This document shows positions 47,050 to 60,716 of a DNA stretch of 64,000 nucleotides, in pieces (the first letter of the stretch is position 1; each line of letters begins with the position of its first letter). The position numbers and the translations under genes are program-made. The stretch spans positions 133,757,015 through 133,821,014 of the forward strand of contig OZ018321.1 in NCBI GenBank assembly GCA_963969495.1, given 5' to 3'. Below the pieces are notes generated by a model. It saw only the letters and a list, made by a program, of their open reading frames with translations. It was not told the DNA's origin and made no database searches. This DNA comes from Ceratothoa steindachneri. Lineage: Eukaryota; Arthropoda; Malacostraca; Isopoda; Cymothoidae.

Positions 47050-48120
47050 GCAACAGACGTGCCATCTTTTAAGGCGCGGGGATTCCTTGGGCAGCGAGGT
47101 CGAATGTGCCCAACCCCTCCACAGCCATGTCACGTCACGGACAATGAAGGGTCCTTTCGGCTGTTAGCAGAATTAAGTGCCACTGTTGTTATTTCAGGAG
47201 ACAGCATGGATGGTCTAGCGAACTTCTTAGAGCTGGGACTGGAAGTTCGGGGAAGCGTAGGGTGATCTGAGGTCCAATTATCAGCTAGTTGAATAGCTTC
47301 CGTCAAAGCAGTGGGTCGCGGTTCCTTGATGAAAGCACTTAAATCTGGACGGAGGGAAGACAAGAACTGATCAAGGATCATAAATTCCTTCCACTCCCCA
47401 ATGGTGTTACCTATTCCAGAAGCTTCCATTCACGCCTGAAACAGTCAAAACTGTTGGAATGTTTTCCCTGTTGAAACCTTAGCGCTTCGGAACTCGACAT
47501 GGTAACCATCAGGAGTCTTGTTAAAGTAGGTCAGTAAGGCTTTCTTCAACAGGACGTAGTTCTTCGTTATATCAGCAGACAGAGAACTGTACATTTCAGC
47601 AGCCTTACTGGTAAGTAATCTTACTAGCCTCACTACATAACTCTCAGGGTTCACTTCGAGTAACTCGGCAACTCGTTCGAAGCGATTGAGGTAGGAGGTA
47701 ATGTCTTCTCCATCCTACAATATAAGGAGCTTAGAACGACTCAACGGATCATTAAACTGAGCAGAAGTAGGCTGCTGAGATGCATAGATGAGCGACAACT
47801 CAATCTCCTTCTCTGCTTCATTTTTGGGTAGTTGGACCTTTGCCTTTTCTTCCTCCTTCTTAGCTTGAATCTGGACGAACTGGACCCTTTTGTCTTCTTC
47901 TTCTTTCTGATTAGCTTGAAGTTCCTCCTTCTTAGCTTGAAGCCCAGAAAGCTAGAGAGCCTGTTTTGGCGTTCCTTCTCACGGTCACCAAGTTCGAACG
48001 CTTGATGTTGTAGAACATAGTGGCCGATCTCTTTTTTCCTGTTAGGCCCAAGTCCACACATTGTTTCTTGAGTTCTTTAATAGAAGAAATCCTAGTCACA
48101 GAAAGATACGAAATACACAC
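47050..48120 (-). pseudogene. Gag with SCAN-like capsid and zinc knuckle
   Basis: A leading segment at about 47750-48110 reads SIKELKKQCVDLGLTG, then a Lys/Glu-rich coiled-coil-like region in shifting frames. The capsid follows at 47445-47654 (ESYVVRLVRLLTSKAAEMYS, ALLTYFNKTPDGYHVEFR) and 47130-47429 (EEWKEF-like, DQFLSSLRPDLSAFIKE, TALTEAIQLADNW). This layout matches the gag from which the vertebrate SCAN domain is thought to derive. A CCHC knuckle of spacing C-X2-C-X4-H-X4-C follows near 47075-47115 (HGCGGVGHIRPRC), its first Cys changed to TGA. Many frame breaks. Confidence 0.78.
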
Positions 48121-48515
48121 AGAAATAAAATATACAAATCAATAACGAAGAACAAAACTACAATAATGACCACAAGCTTCAAAGCCAACATACCTTAAAT
48201 TACGAGAAAATAGAAAGTTAACTCTGTAAGTAAAGAAAATGAAACACAAGCAAAGTTAAATAAATGACACCTAGAAAGTTAACTCTGCAAGAAAAGTAAA
48301 TGAAACAAGTAAAGTTAAATAAATGACCACCTGCAAAATGTCAAAAAACGTAACTAGTACGCAACAAAACACAGCTGTGTAAACAGAGGCAATCAACAAG
48401 CTTCAAAAGCACAAAAGGTTAATAATCATAAGCAAACTAGGGACTAGCTTATGGGCCGCAGAGAGTGAATGCGCGCTCACGGCGACCTACACGCCCAAAC
48501 AGATAAGGGCATCAA
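48121..48515 (-). other. Leader region of the Gmr1-like element
   Basis: About 395 bp of A-rich DNA between the primer site and gag. It includes a duplicated segment (gaaagttaactctgyaag with flanking aaagttaaataaatgac) at about 48214-48265 and 48275-48332. No open frame is seen. Confidence 0.5.
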
Positions 48516-48532
48516 TCCTGGCAGGGTCGCCA
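48516..48532 (-). promoter_or_regulatory. Primer binding site of the Gmr1-like element
   Basis: One base inside the LTR end, the minus strand reads tggcgaccctgccagga. It begins TGG, complementary to a tRNA 3' CCA end, and extends 17 bases as expected for a tRNA primer. I do not name the tRNA. It fixes the right-hand LTR as the 5' LTR and the reading direction as minus. Confidence 0.8.
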
Positions 48533-48533
48533 C

Positions 48534-49386
48534 TGTAAGGCAAGACGAGGAACTACTCATATGTTCTCTTGGCCCAAAACAGAAATAAAGAGAGGTCCAA
48601 CAGGAACGTGCTCAGATATCTGCCAGGGTAAAAAAAAAACACAAGGAATTCTTCCTTAAATGTATTAAATAAATATGATGCACAAATATGTCCTAAATAA
48701 ATATCACAGGAATAAACCACTAACAACAACCCATCGTTATAAAATAAGCGCTGCTACTCCAGACAATCTCTTCTAAGTAACTGCATGTCTCGATGAAGCT
48801 CCTCTTTTTTTTATAAATGTCATTATGCCACCACCTCTTCTGAACAGTCTTTCCTTTCGAAATAGAATAAATCCCTGAATTTTATATTCATCCAAGTAAT
48901 CAAAATTTGGCCATGTCTCTGTAACTGTTATAATACCGATTTTTTCTTTAAATATTAATGATTTAACAGCTTTCCCAATCTCACCGTCCCAATTGAACCA
49001 AAGAAGCAACGAGAACGAGAACCAAAGAATGGCTGGGACGCAAGATCAAAAGAAATACTCCGAATACCTGTCACGGAAATAGTGAAGCAATACACAAATG
49101 GTGGTTGTCCTTGAAATAGGGAAGAGTCGTAACAAATCCAGTAGTATCCGGCTTCCCGGTGAGAGCGACAGAGGCGAGTAGATCGGGAGCTGAAACAGGT
49201 ACAGCGGCAGAGGTAATGGCTACCAGTACTTGCAGGGGTCTGGTAAGGCAGTGCAAGTAGCGTCAGTCCTATTTATAACCCTTGTCGGGAGTGCGTACGT
49301 GACTAGCTGCATGACGGCCTTCAACTGGCCGCCCCACTCCACCAGCCGCGACAACATTTTCCAGTACGTCGTAAGCTGCGCAGTGG
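48534..49386 (-). repeat. 5' LTR of the Gmr1-like element
   Basis: Pairs with 39727-40512. It is longer because a LINE endonuclease fragment of ~225 bp is inserted at about 48787-49012. The left end tgtaagg abuts the primer site, and the right end is near cgtaagctgcgca. Confidence 0.8.
48787..49012 (-). mobile_element. CR1/L2-like LINE endonuclease fragment in the LTR
   Basis: The minus strand encodes EKIGIITVTETWPNFDYLD, then GFILFRKERLFRRGGGIM, typical of the apurinic-like endonuclease of CR1/L2-type LINEs. The fragment replaces no LTR sequence: its flanks tctcgat (left) and aacgagaacc (right) are adjacent in the other LTR at about 39986-40003. Confidence 0.75.
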
Positions 49387-49389
49387 TTT

Positions 49390-49951
49390 AGCTTTACAGT
49401 AGGATAGGATATCATGTACCTTAACCATATCTGAAATGAAAGATGCCCTCGATTTACCTAACAGCTCCACGTGCCTCAAATCCCTCAATATCTCTTTAAA
49501 CCAACCAAATGTACTTAGGGCATTAAATCTGGGCAATGATCACGGCCTTCTGATATTCGGTTAATCCATGTGCATTCATGAGCATCTCTGATGTGCTAAA
49601 TAATTCGATTGCTTGGCCTTCTACGAACGGCCGGAGATATAAAAACAACGACCATGTAGGGAGGATGCGTTCACCCCTTGATTGGGTGAGGTTGCGTTTA
49701 TAGCGTAGGATTCTACGACCCTGGGATGGTGGATTACATGTTGATGGAAGGAAACGTGGCCAAGGTGGTCGAGAATGTGATGCAAGTGCGAGCAGCCGTC
49801 CTTTGATAAACGAAATTGACGGGCGCAAGTAAGACTGGTTGTCGGAAATAATTAGTAGGTTCCATTTGTAGCTAAAAATTGAAAACAATTAAGCGAAATC
49901 GTGAAAAAAATCGGGCTATTTAAAATCAACAAAAGAAGGGATGAAATTCGA
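49390..49951. other. Unassigned sequence between LTR and LINE
   Basis: Minus-strand open frames exist (49321-49536 and 49523-49888, 121 codons) but I recognise no domain. It may be part of an older element. Confidence 0.35.
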
Positions 49952-52665
49952 TTTTTTTTTAAGGGGCTATCTGGCGATTGCCCACTTAGGCATAAGTCGC
50001 CGTAAACAAACAGCCTAGTTCTAGGCTACTTTAAAAAAATTGAACAGGAAACAACAATAACAATAACAAAACAATAACAAAAACAACAACTAAAGCTAGT
50101 TAAATGAAAGGGAGAAAGCCGGCCTCCCCCAAATAGTCAACAAGTCCACCAGTCAATGTGCACGCACTCGTCCCGAGTACAAAGGACAGGCGGTAGCGAT
50201 CCCGCCCATCCCGGTACCGAGGCAGGTAACGTGCGCAAAGATCACCCAGACTGGGACATTCGACAAGAATGTGCCGAACAGTCTGGGGGACGACGCAGTC
50301 GTTGCAATAGGGCGCAGGCAAGCGTTCCATCAAACAGCGATGCGTCACACGAGTGTGTCCGATTCAGAGACGACAGAAAGCGACCTGCAGCCGTTGCGGC
50401 ATTGGGGTATAGGTCCATGGGAACAGTCGCGGCGCAATGGCACGCAACTTTAAGTTCCCTTCGACCGTCTTCCATCTTCTTTCCCAAGCAGTCCGAAGAG
50501 CTGCCCGTATTCCTGCCATGTAGTCGGTGTGAGGAAGAGCGAAACGCTGGTCCGGTCGCAGAGTCCTCGCGGACTCTTTGGCGCCCTTATCGGCGCGCTT
50601 ATTCCCCGCAATTCCTACATGTCCAGGAACCCAGCAGAAGATAATCTCGGCATCTGCCCGGCTCACCAAAACCATGGCGTCACGGATATCGCGAACCAGG
50701 GGATGCGGATATTCCAATGCCCCGAGAGAACTCAGGGCGCTTTGTGAGTCGCTATAGATCACAATCCGGTCTCCGAGCCGGGCACGTCGCGTAATCTCCC
50801 GTACCGAGTGGTGTATTGCCACCAGCTCGGCCGTGAAGACAGATGCAGCGCCTGGTAGAGCCCCGCTGACTTCAAACAGAGGGGATACGGCGTGGAAGCC
50901 GACCCTCTCTTCAGACTTGGAGCCATCCGTATACACTGGCATGGTTCCAACGTGACACGAGGTGTGCTCCAAAAAGGTCGAACGCAATACTCCCGGCGCC
51001 GTACAAGCTTTGGGAGCAGAGGCGTGGCGATAAATAGCCAAATGTGGTACCCTCCAGGGTGGCGTCCTGGGCAGAACCAGGGGCGCCACCGCCCCGAGAG
51101 CTATATCTACCTCTCGAAGGAGTTTCCTGGCCCTAAACTTTAAGGGCTTAGGGTATGACTGGCGTCTCTCGGCGACATAGGCACCGTCGAGATCAGCTGC
51201 GGATGCAGTGAAAGCTGTTGGCGACTGAGGGAGGCGCCGGGCTCGCGTGTACAGACGAGTGATGCACTGCACGCGGCGCAGAGCGAGTGGCATCTCCCCA
51301 GCATTGACCAACAGGCTCTCAATGGGGGAAAGAGCGGAAGGCACCGGTCGCAAGGCGAAGGCTGGTGTGGTGGATCGAATTCACCTTCTGCATTAAACAA
51401 TCGGCTGCGGATGCATAAAACTCGCATCCGTAGTCGAGCTTCGAACGAACAAAGAATCGATAAAAAAGTAGGGCAGTAGCCCTATCAGCGCCCCAAGCGC
51501 TGAACGTCACGGAACGGAGAATATCCATGGCGCGTGTACAAGAGACCCTAAGGCTGCGAATATGAGCCTCCCGGGTGAGGCGTCGGTCGAATACAAGACC
51601 AAGCAAACGGTGCGATCCCACCACATCCCGGCGCACCCCATCAAGAAACAAATCTGGGTCGGGGTGGAGCCGTGGATGGCGGCAGAAGTGCACCACCTTA
51701 GTCTTGGCTAAAGGAAACCGAAACCTGTGCGCTTCGGCATAGCGAGAGACGCGATTCAATCCCTGTTGGAGTCGATGCTCCAGAGTTGGCATCTGGGCCG
51801 CGCCAAAAGAGATCGAAAGGTCGTCTACGTAGAGCGTAGCGAGAACATCTTCCGGCAGCACCGAAGTGATGCCGTTGATGCTCAGGGCAAAGAGTGTGAC
51901 ACTGAGGACACTTCCCTGCGGGACACCCTCTTCCTGCTCCTTTGGGCCGGAAAGAGCTCCCCCCACCCGTACGTGGAATCGACGATCTCGCAAAAATTCA
52001 GATATAAAGACTGGGAGGCGTCCCCTCGCCCCCATCGTGTGGAGAGTCTCCATGATACCGTATCGCCATGCGGTATCATAGGCCTTCTCCAGATCGAAAA
52101 ACACCGTGGCGTAGTGCTGTATACGAAGGAAATTTTCGCAGACAGCATTTTCCAGTCGGAGCAGAGCATCCGATGTGGAGTGGAACTTGCGGAAGCCGCA
52201 CTGTGCAGAAGACAGATGGTCTCCGCTGTCCAGGAAAAAAGCTAGTCTAACATTTACCAATTTCTCCATCAACTTGCACACGCAAGAGGTTAGAGAGATT
52301 GAGCGGAAACCGGTCGGAGTAGAGTGATCTCTCCCCGGTTTGCGAAAAGCACAGTAGTGATTCGCCAGGAATCTGGGAGAAGACCCTCCACCCAGATCCT
52401 GTTGAACAAATCTAACAGAAAGGCCATGCCTCGCTCACCTAGGTGTCGAAGCATGGCGTACGGGACATCGTCCGGACCATGGGCGGTGTCCGCGCACGAA
52501 GCGAGAGCGGAGCGCAACTTGCTCCCAGTAAACCTGTCGTTGAAGGGTTCTCCGCCCCTGGAGGTAAAGTCCAGCCGGGCGGCCTTCCGCGACATCACGA
52601 CGTACATTGAATGCTGGCGGAGCAGCATCCCGGCTAGAGAATGCGGAAAAAGCGGTCGCGAAGGA
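49952..52665 (-). mobile_element. I-like non-LTR retrotransposon (RT, RNase H), 5'-truncated
   Basis: The best-preserved LINE in the window, on the minus strand. RT starts in the linker (HGPDDVPYAMLRHLG near 52470). Most of it is open at 51319-52281: SAQCGFRKFHSTSDALLRLE, FFDLEKAYDTAW, EEGVPQGSVLSVTLFALS and LATLYVDDLSISF. The YVDD catalytic pair is intact. An RNase H frame (50364-51353) has MPVYTDGSKSEERVG, FTAELVAIHH, SDSQSALSSLG and CWVPGHVGIAGNKRAD, with the acidic residues present. A C-terminal Cys-His unit is at about 50250-50340 (CNDCVV, HILVEC). The 3' UTR ends in a poly-A (T9 on the plus strand, 49952-49960), with (ACAATA)-like repeats inside. Frameshifts near 52285, 51335 and 50360 break it into four frames. 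Confidence 0.9.
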
Positions 52666-52793
52666 TGAAAATCGAATACAGAAGGATGATGGATTGGGTG
52701 TCTGTAATCAACGTGGGTGATAAATATAAGATTCAATGTGAAAAAGTTGCATTTAAATTTTAAATGGGCAATTAACGTGAAAATATGTGGCAT

Positions 52794-53844
52794 GAAGGAT
52801 AGTTGTTAAGGAGCGAGAAAGATGAAACTATTCGAGACTGAAAAATAATTAAATATCAACTAATGTAATGCATGGAATATTTATGAACCTAAGCTCATAG
52901 CAAAGGTATATTAAAGCAAAGATTTGAGGTTGACATGAATTTCAAGTTGATAATTAACGAAAGGAATAAAATGAACGCATATCTACTAGACAGTAACTGA
53001 CAATCGAATAAAATTGATGAATGAACGAACGAAAATTTTAATATGACGATATCAATGTTGGAGGAATAAATTAACTAATGAAATTTCCAGATTAAGACCC
53101 TTGGATGAATGGAAAAAAATGAGATTCCTGATCAGGCCTAGTACCAAATCATTAAAGGCTATTGTTGGTTAGATAGAAAAATGAATAATGCTAGGCCTAG
53201 GGCAATTAGATAATTTAAATATATATTGACCTGAGGTCTATATAAGATGAACCTATACTTAGAAAAATGACGATTTAATTATGTAGTTTACCTACGGCAG
53301 GACTTTAATATTAGGGGAGCACCAGAGACACTTATTAATAAAACGTGCAGACTGAACAAATGAGATCGGGATCCTCTTTGTTCATTATAAACTCAAACAA
53401 AGAGTTCTCAAATATGTGCTTTTGTTCTAGGAGCATATCCGAATATAACACAGGGGTACACTTTTTAACATAATTTCTTTTGAGTTCGATTTTTCACTTG
53501 ATTTAGACTAAAAGTGACATGTAGATTAAAAACTAGTCCGTTCTCTTCTACTACGCCATGTTTCTTCTGTAGAGTTTAGTCTCTAATAACGCAATTTTAG
53601 TGTTTGTCCGGAAGTAATAGACTGGTCAGCTAATTGTTTTTATTATTTCATTATTTATTTATTGCTAATCATAAATATTGGAAGGAAATAAAGCTAAATT
53701 AGCTATTTCATTAATATATTCAATTAACACTTTGACCTCGACTCATAGTAGAAATACTATCAGCAAACGAAGATAGCTAGTAGTAGTAACTTGTCTAATC
53801 AGTTACATGTGGAACAGTGCGGTTAAAAGTTAGGTGCCGCCCTA
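52794..53844. other. AT-rich stretch, no recognised gene
   Basis: About 1 kb of AT-rich DNA without a coding motif or repeat that I recognise. Confidence 0.4.
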
Positions 53845-53846
53845 TA

Positions 53847-55660
53847 CAAGGTGTCCCAGAAAAAAGTTAACCGTACTTTGAATTAGTATAACTCAAAACC
53901 TATGAAAGGTTTTTGAGTCTTGCAAAATATAACAAATTTAACAACTATATATCTGTCGATTCTAGAAATTTCATTAAATTCCCTTTTACGATATTGATTA
54001 ACTAATGAGTTTAGTGGAGCTTATCAAAATTATGTTTGCGCAAGGAAGTAAAATAATCAAACTTCGAAGTTTAAAATCAACAAATATATTTAAATACATT
54101 TTTAACAAAAACACCTCCTCATATAGGTAATACAAATTTATTTTTTATTTTTTTTATTTTCTAAGCACCGTTTCCTTCCACATGTCCTCCATTTCTTTCC
54201 AAGCACAGTTGCGCCTTTGATCGCATTGATTGAACAACTTTTTTGATTAACTTGTGATTTTCCCATAAGTCTATTGACTTCACGTGTGATACTATCTCTT
54301 AACTGGTTGATGCTTTGTGGTGGAGTAGAATACACTTTATTCTTTAGATATAACCCATAATAAATAATCGCACGGTGTTAAGTCAGGGAATCTTGGGGGC
54401 CATTCAATCGCATGATTTAGCGCGGCAATGCGGTTTTCAAACGTTCCTCTTAGTTTTGTTCTTACAGCAAGCTGTCTATTAGCTGGTGCGCCGTCCTTAA
54501 TCCACCAAAGTCTATTGAATTGATTGCCGTAAATCTGGCGGAGTTCCGGAAAGATCCTTTCGTTGATCATGCTCAGGTAGACAGCACCATTCAAGTTATT
54601 CTCGTAAAACAATGGGCCGACAAGATAGCCATTCCTGCATATTCCGATCCGCAGAGACACTTTCTGCTGACAAATACCGTGTGTCAAATTTGAATGCTGG
54701 GGGGTGTGGTCAGCGGCGCATATTGCCGAATGTTATGACTATTTACCTTTCCATTCATGAAAAAGGCTGCCTCGTCACCAATCACAATATTTTCCAAGAA
54801 ACGAGCAGGTTTATGGAGAAGCCATTCGACAAATTGTCTACGACGAGGAAAATCAGTTACAAAAAGCTGGTCTTGCATGCATCTTATTGGGATGCCATTT
54901 TAAGTTATGTTTAATAATGCGGTTAAATGATGACTTTGACAATTGTAACCAATTCTTTCTGACTGATACATGTGGATTTTGAAGAAGTGTCATCTGAACA
55001 TATTCGATATTTTCTGTTGTTCTTATGGTTCTCATACGACCCGAACGACCTTTATTTAGATTTAAGCATGTTCCTTCATGTTAGTATTTGCGACCATTTT
55101 TTCTAAATTGTGGGCTTGCTTGGTGGGTGCCTACCTGGAAAACGTTGTTCAAATTAATCTTGTACTTGTTTAATACTGCCAGTCTTAATAAAGTTTGTGA
55201 CTACAAATACGGGTTGATCTTTTGTTAACTGCATGATTAAAAAGGTTCTATGGAAGTAAACTTTTACACAGAAACGCTTTGATTTGCTTAGTAAGCAATA
55301 ATGACGAGACCACACGACAGTGTGGCTGAAAAACCACTGTAAAATGGCTTAGGCTTTGCTTGAAGAAACGCACAGTGACCTAGGCTACCTAGGCTCCCTA
55401 CGCTTCTCTTGAAAGTGCACGAGGGCCTAGCCTTCCTAGGCTTCGTTTCATTATTTTACTTCCTTGCACAAACATATTTTTGATAGCCTCCACTAAACCC
55501 ATTAGTGTATCGATATCATAAAAGGGAATTTAATGAAATTTTCAGAATCGACAGATAAATAGTTGTTAAATAAAACACTTTTTGCTGAACATAAAAATCT
55601 TCAATAGTTTTTGAGCTATACTAATTCAAAGTACGGTTAACTTTTTTCTGGGACACCCGG
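53847..55660 (-). mobile_element. ITm element with ~210-bp inverted ends (DUF4817-like lineage)
   Basis: TA duplications (53845-53846 and 55661-55662) bound an 1814-bp element. The terminal repeats start caaggtgtcccagaaaaaag and, on the other strand, ccgggtgtcccagaaaaaag. Similarity continues inward for about 210 bp, including gttaaccgtactttgaatta, tctgtcgattct and gcaaggaagtaaaataat. The minus-strand transposase has MTLLQNPHVSVRKNWLQLSK (about 54940-55000), HKPARFLENIVIGDEAAFFM (about 54750-54810), GPLFYENNLNGAVY (near 54600), WIKDGAPANRQLAVR (about 54460-54505) and EWPPRFPDLTPCDYLLW (about 54350-54400). Three aspartates typical of a DDD/E core (GDEAAF, KDGAPA, PDLTPCD) are present. The chain is split by at least two frame changes and the C-terminus is shifted. 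Confidence 0.85.
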
Positions 55661-55662
55661 TA

Positions 55663-57904
<2,242 letters not shown>

Positions 57905-58840
57905 TATGTTAACATAAGAAGAACATAAGAAAAGAAGGAGACTGCAAAAGACCATTCATGGCCTACACTTGGCAGCTCCTGTTCCATTCAACACACAAAA
58001 GATTTCTTACCAGAGAAAAGTCATCAACATTGTCACCCTTAACAGGAGTTCGTCAGATCTAATCTACAATATACATAAAATGCATCCAGAGGATTATGTC
58101 CATTCATGCAACCGCAAAATATAATCTTCCCACTCCTTAGAAAAATATATACATATGTACATAAAAAAAAGTCAGTCCCATCTAGCAGCTTCATCCATAT
58201 ATTTATCTAATCTATTCTTAAAACTACCCAGAGAGGAGGCTTCTATCACATGCCTAGTGAGCCTATTCCATTCATCTACCACACGATTTGTAAACCAATT
58301 CCTCCCAATCTCCTTCCTAAACCTATACTTATCAAGCTTAAACCCATTGCTACGTGTCCTGTCATGTTCACTAAGTATAAGAACCTTACCCAGATCCCCT
58401 TTATTATATCCTTTTACCCATTTGAAGACTTCAATCAATTCCCCTCTGACTCTTCTCCTTTCCAATGTATGTAGATTTAGTTTTTTGAGCCTTTCACCAT
58501 AGGGTAAGTTCCTTAGCCCACCAATCATCTTTGTCATCCTTCTCTGCACAGACTCAAGCAAATCAATATCCTTCCTATAATATGGTGACCAAAATTGTAC
58601 TGCATAGTCTAGATGAGGCCTAACTAGCGCCAGATCTAGTTTTAGAATGACTTCAGCACTCTTATTGCTTACACTCCTCCTAATGAATCCCAATATCCTA
58701 TTAGCTTTATTCTTAGCATTTAGACATTGCTTTCTAGGACGAAGGTCTGAACTTACCAAAATACCCAAGTCTCTCTCACAATCAGTCCTCCCTAAAATTC
58801 TGCCATTTAATTTATAACTAAGTATGTTCGTCCCATCTAA
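57905..58840 (-). mobile_element. CR1/L2-like LINE 3' part
   Basis: The minus-strand frame at 58172-58768 (198 codons) is the RT C-terminus of a CR1/L2-like LINE: LGFIRRSVSNKSAEVILKL, ALVRPHLDYAVQFWSPYYRK, DIDLLESVQRRMTKMIGGLR, LERRRVRGELIEVFKWVKG, then NRVVDEWNRLTRHV and FKNRLDKYM. It ends with a stop before about 58170. The 3' UTR reaches about 57905, where it ends in a ttatgttcttcttatgtt-type sequence. The family is related to, but distinct from, the copies at 10.3 and 16.3 kb. It is open over nearly 200 codons and relatively young. Confidence 0.85.
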
Positions 58841-59417
58841 AAATCACATTAGACATGTTTTACTTTATGAGTTTCATAAAGGTGTCGATGCAAGTACAGT
58901 GGCAAAATCCATTCAGAGCACTTATGGGGATAATGCAGTGAATGAAGGAAGTTGGTGGGGGTGATTTTCCCGTTTCCGAAGTGGAGATTTCAATCTAAAA
59001 GACGAGCCAAAAGAAGGTCGTCTAAAAAAAACTTGATTCCCAAGAGTTGTGAGCTGTTATATCAACAAATCCTGCTACAACTTTTAGGGACCTCGCAGAA
59101 CAATTTAGCGTAACACATACAACTGTTCTACGCCAAATGAAAAGGATTGGAAAAGTTCTAGTGATTGGAGAATGGGTCCCACACGAACTGTCCACGACAA
59201 ATCTGCAAAGGCTCGTTGCTCGCTCTAAGTCTTTTCACAACACCTTCAGGCATCATTTGGGGGGAGGCTTGTTAGTGGTGATGAGAAGTGGATCCATTAT
59301 ACTAACGTTAAATGCTATCGTTCAGTAAAGGAATCATAATTTCTCAACAACCGAGAGTAGGACTTCATCTAGAAAATATTATATTGAGTGTATGGTGGAA
59401 TATTGAAAAAAAGGTCC

Positions 59418-59524
59418 ATGTCGTAGAATTGCTCATAGTCTGGTCCAATAATTATTCTAGTCCTTGATCTGGACACACCGCTTTTGTTTAAGTCGATGGT
59501 ATTGACCCTATGACTCAATCTACG

Positions 59525-59616
<92 letters not shown>

Positions 59617-60716
59617 TAGGCTTTAATTCCTACTGAACGTGCGAAAGCTGGTTAGAGGCGTGTTATGCCGTAGCCAGGATTCTCACTATAAAAGTCCCAC
59701 TTGTTACTGGGGGAAGGTTTGTGATTGTTGAATTCTAAGAGTGCATAATATAGGTTGAATAAATTAGCCGAAGGGATGCTTAATTAAAGTCTTGCTAAGG
59801 GTACGTCAAAAGGGAGGAGCCACAAATAAACACACGTACACAAAATAAACTTTACTTTACACAAATATAATAATTAGCAATAGTTAAACGGGCAAAATTA
59901 AGGATTAAATATTAAACACTGACGTTAAGCGTCTAGATTTATAATGACTCAATGTGAGTATCAATCACGGTTAATTAAATAGGTAATTTAAGAATAGAGG
60001 GACACCGGGTTTACAGATTACCATAAATTGTGATGGATTGGAGGGACGACTACTCAGGTCCAGACGGGGTGGTTCAGGTGGCGTTAACACGAGTTCTCAG
60101 GGAGAGGGGGTATAGGACGACGGGTTCGGGGCTGCTGGCTGCAGTTCCGGTTAGTTCACTCCTAACTGGATGTGACACTAACAAATAGAAACTTCCAGTA
60201 ACTATTTGGATGTTCCTTTTCTTTCTCAAGTTACGTTGAGCAACAGAGCGTATTCTTCTTGTCACAGACTCTGCGGGGCGGGATTTACTTCCAGGAACAC
60301 TTTGAGACAGCGACCAGGTTGACTCGTCGGCGCGTTGGTAGTCGCTACGTTACGGCAACGACTCTTGTTCAACGTAAGAGTTACGGGTTACGCGAGTTGG
60401 TTTGGGACACTGCTGTAGAGGGGTAAACGGCGATGTTATTTATATCGCGGATTGTGGGAAATCGAGAGAGAGATTCCATTCACGACAATTCGCTTATCGC
60501 AGCGCCTTCTGGACAATCTCCATAGTATCATAAAGAAGTCAAATAGGATTTAGGCTTCTTTGTGAGATAGGCGTTCTTTCGTCCGACTTCCTGTCGACAG
60601 TTGGGGGAAGGGTGGGGGGAGAGAGAGAGGAGACGAAGGTCAACTCAAACAACAAATTCCTTTCGTTCCCACGATTGTCTGGCGGCACGTGGGTATGTAC
60701 GTTCCATACCCTCACA
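59418..60716 (-). mobile_element. Solo LTR (candidate B), 1299 bp
   Basis: The interrupting sequence begins TGTCGTAG and ends CCCTCACA, so the minus strand starts TGTGAGGG and ends in ACA. The 5-bp target duplication gtcca is at 59413-59417 and 60717-60721. The mariner reading continues across it once it is removed. No gag or pol is inside, so it is a recombinant single LTR. A 5-bp duplication fits BEL/Pao or Ty3/Gypsy. It carries an (AT)n tract near its left end. Confidence 0.78.
59527..59614. repeat. (AT)n microsatellite
   Basis: An uninterrupted AT tract of about 88 bp inside the solo LTR. Confidence 0.98.

Larger units (their letters stand above)
39727..49386 (-). mobile_element. Gmr1-like Ty3/Gypsy retrotransposon (nested, RT deleted)
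   Basis: A minus-strand LTR retrotransposon: 5' LTR at right (48534 to about 49386), PBS, gag, zinc knuckle, protease, integrase, then RNase H, then 3' LTR at left (39727 to about 40512). Two features place it with Gmr1-like elements. Gag is of the SCAN-like capsid type, and integrase precedes RNase H. In standard Ty3/Gypsy elements RT and RNase H come before integrase. Integrase joins directly to the RT thumb/RNase H connection (about 41150), with no RT fingers and palm, so RT was probably lost by a deletion. The element is dead, with stops in most genes. A 4.4-kb hAT and a LINE fragment have inserted into it. No target duplication was found at its outer ends, whose right limit is uncertain by about 15 bp. 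Confidence 0.78.
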
